A stretch of 64,000 nt of DNA, taken from Methylocystis hirsuta (lineage in GTDB: Bacteria; Pseudomonadota; Alphaproteobacteria; Rhizobiales; Beijerinckiaceae). The notes below the pieces were generated by a model. It saw nothing but the letters and a program-made list of their open reading frames with translations. It made no database searches and had not been told where the DNA came from. Position numbers and translations under genes: made by a program. Shown here in pieces: positions 59,490 through 64,000 of the stretch. The stretch is taken from assembly GCF_003722355.1 (NCBI RefSeq), contig NZ_QWDD01000003.1, positions 62,001-126,000 on the forward strand, in the 5' to 3' direction. Positions within the stretch are counted from its first letter, which is position 1, and each line of letters begins with the position of its first letter.

Positions 59490-59838
59490 CTTTGCGCCCT
59501 CGCTTTATAAGATAAACGACTTCCGTCACCCGAACGGTGCGGCGCGCTTGCGGACCCGCGATCGCGGGCAGTTGCGTAGTGAAGGTCATCCGCTTGCAGG
59601 CTCCGTTTCGACACTGCCAGCGCTGGAGGCGGAGCTTTACAATCACGGGGGCGCCTTGCGCCGGCAAATCTTGTAGATGGCGCTCATGCCAGCCGTGTCG
59701 GCGTGTTGATCGCTTTCCACAGTCTGGACAGACACCAGCCCCGATGGCCGCCGCCGAAATCAGCCATTGGCTGCCGAGTTGCTTGGCGTCCAAAATGCGT
59801 ACGCCCTGCCCGAGGGACCAAATCGATTTTCTCTTCAC
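59490..59838 (-). pseudogene. ISL3 transposase N-terminal fragment
   Basis: About 116 codons from the ATG at 59836-59838: GAGVCPDCGKRSTRRHGWHE with CxxC and LRLQRWQCRNGACKRMTFTT form the zinc finger of ISL3 transposases. Cut at the boundary of IS21 copy 2. The catalytic part is missing here. A separate ISL3 C-terminal part lies at 62320-63312 in opposite orientation. Confidence 0.8.
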
Positions 59839-60169
59839 GCGGCCAAGCTATGGCCTCTCCCCTAATCAATAAAGGGCGCAACAGGAAGTGAGGAAGAACC
59901 TCTAAACTTTGGAATCGATCACGTTATCTGCATTTGGGCGATTCCGCCCAAATGCAGCGTGATCTAGCATTCTCGACAGAACGTCCCCCGCGTGGCAGAA
60001 CGCGGCGCAAGAAATCCGCAGATTTGCGGAGAGGGTCAGCTCCGCCGTCACTGCGAGGAGCGAAGCGACGAAGCAATCCAGAGCCAAGACACTGCTCGTG
60101 GATTGCTTCGCTTCGCTCGCAATGACGGCGAACTTGGCGCGCCCGATCCGCCATCGCACGATCGCGCTC
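59839..60169. other. Upstream region of pheS
   Basis: No gene. It contains a short hairpin (TCCGC/GCGGA near 60015) and the long imperfect palindrome at 60046-60127. The usual rpmI-rplT genes do not precede pheS here. Confidence 0.5.
60046..60127. repeat. REP-like imperfect palindrome
   Basis: CGTCACTGCGAGGAGCGAAG ... GAAGCAATCCA on the left is mirrored by TGGATTGCTTCGCTTCGCTC ... GCAATGACG on the right. This kind of TGCGAGCGAAGCGAAGCAATCC palindrome is a common intergenic repeat in alphaproteobacterial chromosomes, so the region around pheS is probably of chromosomal origin. Confidence 0.8.
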
Positions 60170-61249
60170 ATGACCGACATCGCCAAACTCGAAATAGATA
60201 CGCTGCGCCAGATCGACGAGGCCGCCGACGAGGCTGCGCTCGAAGCCGTGCGCCTCTCGGCGCTGGGCAAGAAGGGCTCAATTTCGGCGCTGCTCGCGAC
60301 GCTTGGCAAGATGTCGCCCGAGGAGCGCAAGACCGAGGGCGCGAAGATCAACGCGCTTAAGGATAAGGCGATGGACGCGATCGCGGCGCGACGCGAGTCG
60401 CTTGCCGAAGTGGCGTTGGAGACGCGCCTCAAGTCCGAGACGCTCGACATGACGTTGCCGTCGCCCGCCAGTCCGCTGGAGCGTGGACGCGTTCACCCGA
60501 TCTCCCAGGTGACGGACGAACTCGCGATTATCTTTGCCGACATGGGCTTCGCCGTCGCCGAAGGCCCGGACATCGAAAGCGACGATTATAATTTCACCAA
60601 GCTGAACTTTCCCGAAGGCCATCCGGCGCGAGAGATGCAGGACACGTTCTTTCTCGCCCCGGAAGGCGGCGAGAAGCGGCTGCTGCGCACGCATACGAGC
60701 CCGGTGCAGGTGCGCACCATGCTGTCGCAGAAGCCTCCGATCCGCGTCATCTGTCCAGGCCGGGTCTACCGCTGCGACTTCGACCAGACGCATACGCCGA
60801 TGTTCCATCAGATCGAGTGCCTCGTCATCGACGAGACGACGCATCTTGGGCATCTCAAATGGACGCTCGAAGAATTCTTAAGGAGCTTCTTCGAGGTGAA
60901 GGGCGTGAAGCTGCGCTTTCGTGCCTCCTTCTTTCCCTTCACCGAGCCGTCGATGGAGGTCGACGTTCAGTGCAGGCGCCAGGGCGGAGAAATCCGCTTC
61001 GGCGAGGGCGAGGGCTGGATGGAGATTCTCGGCTGCGGCATGGTGCATCCCAATGTGCTGAGAAACTGCGGCATCGATCCCGACCGCTACCAGGGCTTCG
61101 CATTCGGCGTCGGCGTCGACCGGCTCGCGATGCTGAAATACGGCATGTCGGATTTGCGCGCCTTCTTCGACGCCGACACGCGCTGGCTGGAGCACTATGG
61201 ATTCAGGCCGCTCGACTTCCCGACGCTTGCGGGCGGGTTGAGCAGCTAA
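60170..61249 (+). CDS. pheS: Phenylalanine-tRNA ligase alpha subunit
   Basis: 359 aa from the ATG at 60170, normal length. N-terminal coiled coil, motif 2 region [20 protein letters not shown], and motif 3 [20 protein letters not shown]-terminal [13 protein letters not shown]. It charges tRNA-Phe with PheT as an alpha2-beta2 enzyme. In [10 protein letters not shown] the residue after Glu is Cys where Gly is usual, a possible sign of drift. Downstream pheT is truncated, so this copy may be redundant. Confidence 0.95.
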   Translation: MTDIAKLEIDTLRQIDEAADEAALEAVRLSALGKKGSISALLATLGKMSPEERKTEGAKINALKDKAMDAIAARRESLAEVALETRLKSETLDMTLPSPASPLERGRVHPISQVTDELAIIFADMGFAVAEGPDIESDDYNFTKLNFPEGHPAREMQDTFFLAPEGGEKRLLRTHTSPVQVRTMLSQKPPIRVICPGRVYRCDFDQTHTPMFHQIECLVIDETTHLGHLKWTLEEFLRSFFEVKGVKLRFRASFFPFTEPSMEVDVQCRRQGGEIRFGEGEGWMEILGCGMVHPNVLRNCGIDPDRYQGFAFGVGVDRLAMLKYGMSDLRAFFDADTRWLEHYGFRPLDFPTLAGGLSS

Positions 61250-61274
61250 TCAAGCTTAAAATTGACAGCACGCG

Positions 61275-61772
61275 GTGACGACGGACAGCACCCAAATGAT
61301 GGATTTGATCAAACCTTATCTCGATTTAATTGCAGCTGTTGCTACGATTCTAACCGCGATCGGCGCCACCGTCGGATTTGTTTGGCATCGGAAGGCGCGC
61401 CAAACAAACGTAGTAAAATGGTCCACCATCGTGGACGTTTTGGGGACGATGCTCAAGAAACAAAATATAGGCGAATCTAGACATTTCTTGATGTTTTATT
61501 TTGACACTAGACTTTGTGAAGCTCCACGGACGATCTCTCTGGCATTTCGCCATGCTGCCGTTGCTGTAAATACAGATACTGAGACTCACATCGACTGTCC
61601 CGCGAACGTCGAGGAAGATCGGAACAATTTCTTGTATAAAATCCATCTAGGGGCACGCAGGGAATGTTACGTCTCCTTCTTCTTTGACAGAATGATTGTG
61701 CAACCGTCCAGCATCACGTGTGACCAGTGTGCTCTTGTCAAAGTTCACATGAACCTGCCCCGTTTATCATAG
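61275..61772 (+). CDS. Membrane-anchored hypothetical protein between pheS and pheT
   Basis: 165 aa from the GTG at 61275 (or an ATG at 61296). One membrane helix ([20 protein letters not shown]) then a cytoplasmic domain ([60 protein letters not shown]). AT-richer than pheS, so probably inserted. Family unknown. Confidence 0.65.
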   Translation: MTTDSTQMMDLIKPYLDLIAAVATILTAIGATVGFVWHRKARQTNVVKWSTIVDVLGTMLKKQNIGESRHFLMFYFDTRLCEAPRTISLAFRHAAVAVNTDTETHIDCPANVEEDRNNFLYKIHLGARRECYVSFFFDRMIVQPSSITCDQCALVKVHMNLPRLS

Positions 61773-61785
61773 TCGAAACGAAGAA

Positions 61786-62257
61786 ATGAAATTCACCCTC
61801 ACCTGGCTCAAGGAACATCTCGACACGTCGGCTTCGCTCAACGAGATCGTCGAAACACTGACGCGCATCGGCCTTGAAGTCGAATATGTGCACGACCCCG
61901 CCGGGCAGCTGAAAGATTTCACCATCGCAAAGGTGATCGAGGCGAAGCCGCATCCGAACGCCGACCGTCTGCGCGTCTGCATGGTGGACACTGGCGCAGG
62001 CGCGCCGGTGCAGGTGGTCTGCGGCGCGCCCAACGCCCGCACGGGCATGAAGAGCGTCTTTTCGGCGCCGGGGACATACATTCCAGGAAAGAAGATCACC
62101 CTCGGCAAAGGCGTCATCCGCGGCGTCGAGTCGCTCGGCATGCTGTGCTCTTCGGCCGAACTCGAACTTTCCAACGATCATGAAGGGATCATCGATCTGC
62201 CCGACGACGCGCCTGTCGGCGCCGTCTATGCGCAATGGGCCGGGCTCGACGATCCGA
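61786..62257 (+). pseudogene. pheT: 5' fragment of pheT (phenylalanine-tRNA ligase beta)
   Basis: Reads [60 protein letters not shown] and [20 protein letters not shown], the N-terminal tRNA-binding (EMAP-like) part of PheT, to about codon 157 (WAGLDDPI). The family has about 800 residues. After that the frame enters a short unexplained stretch ([20 protein letters not shown]) and then ISL3 transposase sequence. Not functional. Confidence 0.88.
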
Positions 62258-62317
62258 TCGACGAGAAGGGCTTCGTGCGTATCGTCGATCGCAAGAAAGA
62301 GGGCGGACGCGTCTTCC

Positions 62318-63312
62318 TCTGCGGGCTTTACGCCCAAGGCATCCGGCAAGGGGTGCCGCAAGCTCGACAAGTCGCTGACCGCTTTCATTTGCTGCAGAAC
62401 TTATGCGAGAGCATCGAGCGACACATGACTCGGGTCAGCCGCTTCGCAGGTCGCCCCCAACTTCCGCCTGTCCCCGGAGATCATCAAGCAACACTGCACG
62501 GCGAGCGCGGCCGCGCGCGTCAAGCTCTATTTGACTGAGCCAAGTTGCTGCATGACTCGGGCAAGACTTTTATCGACATCGCCGCGCAGATCGGCGTCGA
62601 CCACAGAACCGTCGCCAAATGGATCAAGACGGATTTCCTGCCACATCGTCGGCGCTTGGCGTTGAAGCCGAGTTCGCCGCTCTACTTCAAAGATTTCCTG
62701 GCCCGTCGATGGGCCGAGGGCGACCGGGTAGGCCGACGTTTGTTTCACGACGTTCGATATCGAGGCTACACGGGAAGCTTCTCAAATCTGGAGCGCCTTT
62801 TGTCGACATGGCGCGCAGATAGCTGGGCCGGTACGCAGCCGCAGCAGCAATTTAGCAAGCCCATTGAAGAGGGCCCGGCTGTCGATCCGGCGACCGGCTG
62901 GCAAATTTCTCCGGTCGTTGCCGCTTCTCTCTGTATGAAGCCGACCCGGCTGCTCACGCCCTCCGAGACCGCCAAGGTCGCCGTCTTGAAGAAAGCCTCG
63001 CCGAGCTTCGTCGTCATGCGTCAGCTCGCGATGCGCTTCCGCGGCATTCTGCGCGGCGAAGATCCTAACGAGCTCAATTGTTGGCTTCATGACGCAAGGC
63101 ATTCCGGGGTGCGCTCAATGCAACAGTTCGCCCGAACGTTGAGCCGGGATATCGAGGCCGTCAGGAACGCCATCGCGGAACCCTGGAACAGCGGCCAAGC
63201 CGAGGGACAGATCAATCGCCTCAAGACGTTCAAGCGCGCCATGTACGGCCGAGCAGGCATTGAGCTGCTGCGAGCGCGAATGCTCCCATTCGAATCCGCC
63301 ATATGCACGTAA
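62318..63312 (+). pseudogene. ISL3 transposase C-terminal part, with nonsense codon
   Basis: Starts near [20 protein letters not shown] and [15 protein letters not shown], continues past a TGA at 62536-62538 into DSGKTFIDIAAQIGVDHRTV, AKWIKTDFLP, YTGSFSNLERLLSTWRADSW, WLHDARHSGVRSMQQFARTL and NSGQAEGQINRLKTFKRAMY. The N-terminal zinc-finger half is absent. Truncation of both pheT and the transposase at this junction indicates recombination. Confidence 0.85.
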
Positions 63313-63470
63313 AGTGACGCAGACCCCTCAACGCCGAGAAGCAACAATGCTACGGTCGCGCGGAGAGCGCCCTCGAGCGGCCAGATGCGCGCCCGCACGC
63401 GACTCTTTTCGACATCGGTCAATCGCGCGTCTCCAAATGGTCGAACCCGTCATGCATTTCCCTGACGCGC
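63313..63470. other. Short gap after ISL3 remnant
   Basis: No gene seen. The right ISL3 terminus should be here, shortly after 63312, but I could not identify it with certainty. Confidence 0.35.
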
Positions 63471-64000
63471 CTATCGCGGAGCAAGATCGGCCCGCCAGCT
63501 TTTTGGCCAAAGAAACCAGCGTTCGACATGGAACTGTCGCAGCAGAATTGGGAACATCGCGATCAGAATGATCCCTATCGAGGACAGACACCATATCGCC
63601 GGCGATTCGTTGACATTACTCGTGAGAAAATTCGCGAGCACCGGCCCAGCGAGCAGATGGAAGAGCGCAAAGCGCCATGATCCATAGAGAAACGGCAAGA
63701 CAAGGACAGTCAAGACATAGGTTGGAAACCCCCAATTCGCGCCAATCGCGTCATCAAATGGTCGGGCAAGGCCGTTGTAGGGAATGTCCCAAGCAATGTG
63801 CCACTCCCCTGAACGTAAGCATAATTCTCTGCCGCAAAAAACCTGGCCAATCCGACATGTCCCCGCCCATTCGAAAGGATAGACCTGGGCCAGCATGAAC
63901 GTTGCCGAGACCGCACACAAGAAATATACGCTGACGCGAACCCGCCGGCTCACCGGGGCCGGCACCAGTTGCATTGCGAAGGCGTTGATGACGAAAGGCT
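63471..64000 (-). CDS. DUF5765-like membrane protein (5' end outside window)
   Basis: At least 176 codons; the frame is open past the ATG at 63972-63974 to the window edge (PFVINAFAMQLVPAPVSRRV), so the real start is probably outside. Membrane segments VSVYFLCAVSATFMLAQVYP, LTVLVLPFLYGSWRFALFHL and WCLSSIGIILIAMFPILL, with RSGEWHIAWDIPYNGLARPF between. It resembles DUF5765 proteins from memory; function unknown. Confidence 0.65.
   Translation of the reverse strand, partial: PFVINAFAMQLVPAPVSRRVRVSVYFLCAVSATFMLAQVYPFEWAGTCRIGQVFCGRELCLRSGEWHIAWDIPYNGLARPFDDAIGANWGFPTYVLTVLVLPFLYGSWRFALFHLLAGPVLANFLTSNVNESPAIWCLSSIGIILIAMFPILLRQFHVERWFLWPKSWRADLAPR

Noticed and set aside
59902..60450. 182-codon Ser/Ala-rich minus-strand frame over the pheS start
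   Set aside because: Shadow of pheS and of the palindromic repeat.
1..64000. Search for tRNA and rRNA genes
   Set aside because: No cloverleaf or conserved rRNA stretch was recognised by eye; a covariance search would be needed to exclude tRNAs.

Overview
The window looks like a mobile, defence-rich accessory region of a high-GC alphaproteobacterium of the Rhizobiales type. A methylotroph-like Methylocystaceae or Beijerinckiaceae host is my guess, not something proved here. Indicators are two IalB-family proteins, a DUF2285 protein, an ArdC antirestriction protein, a NepR-like small protein, and a VirB/TraG conjugation apparatus beside an IncP-style oriT. No rRNA, tRNA, integrase, CRISPR array or intact replication initiator was seen.

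Layout. 1-5.2 kb: a short type II CBASS (CD-NTase, stand-alone E2-like protein, CapV patatin phospholipase) followed by a Lit-like zinc peptidase. Divergent from it is a sigma-like protein / small protein / ImmA-IrrE peptidase operon. A perfect 13-bp inverted repeat spans the shared intergenic region. 5.6-9.5 kb: Toprim protein and secreted or membrane accessory genes on the minus strand. 9.6-22.6 kb: complete virB1-virB11 type IV secretion operon plus coupling protein. 22.7-26.8 kb: ArdC with a decayed second copy, DUF3761, a broken SRAP gene, IalB and a broken HNH-like gene. 26.9-33.0 kb: ParDE toxin-antitoxin, relaxase (traI-like), traJ-like gene, oriT with an IncP-type nick sequence, and traK/traL/traM-like genes. 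33.1-37.0 kb: PLD nuclease pair, then a four-gene restriction-modification operon. 37.1-41.8 kb: a three-level nested transposon (IS630 in IS21 in IS4) whose outer 7-bp target duplication is still readable. 41.9-48.6 kb: conserved unknown gene, two SSB-like genes, DUF2285, acyltransferase and plasmid-gene debris including a broken ParB-like gene. 48.7-53.9 kb: iron uptake block with a FeoA-FeoB-LysM fusion, a His/Met-rich secreted protein and a Crp/Fnr-type regulator. 54.1-56.9 kb: a second, intact IalB-SRAP pair and small genes. 56.9-64 kb: a second IS21, two separated halves of ISL3 transposases, pheS, an unrelated 165-aa gene and a pheT cut off after about 157 codons.

How it fits together. 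The T4SS, coupling protein, relaxase, oriT and TraKLM genes form one plausible conjugation machine. ArdC, SSBs and the toxin-antitoxin pair are typical helpers for establishment and maintenance. CBASS, the Lit-like peptidase and the R-M operon are cargo defence genes. Many broken gene copies and IS elements mark repeated recombination. The truncated pheT implies that an intact pheT exists elsewhere in the genome.
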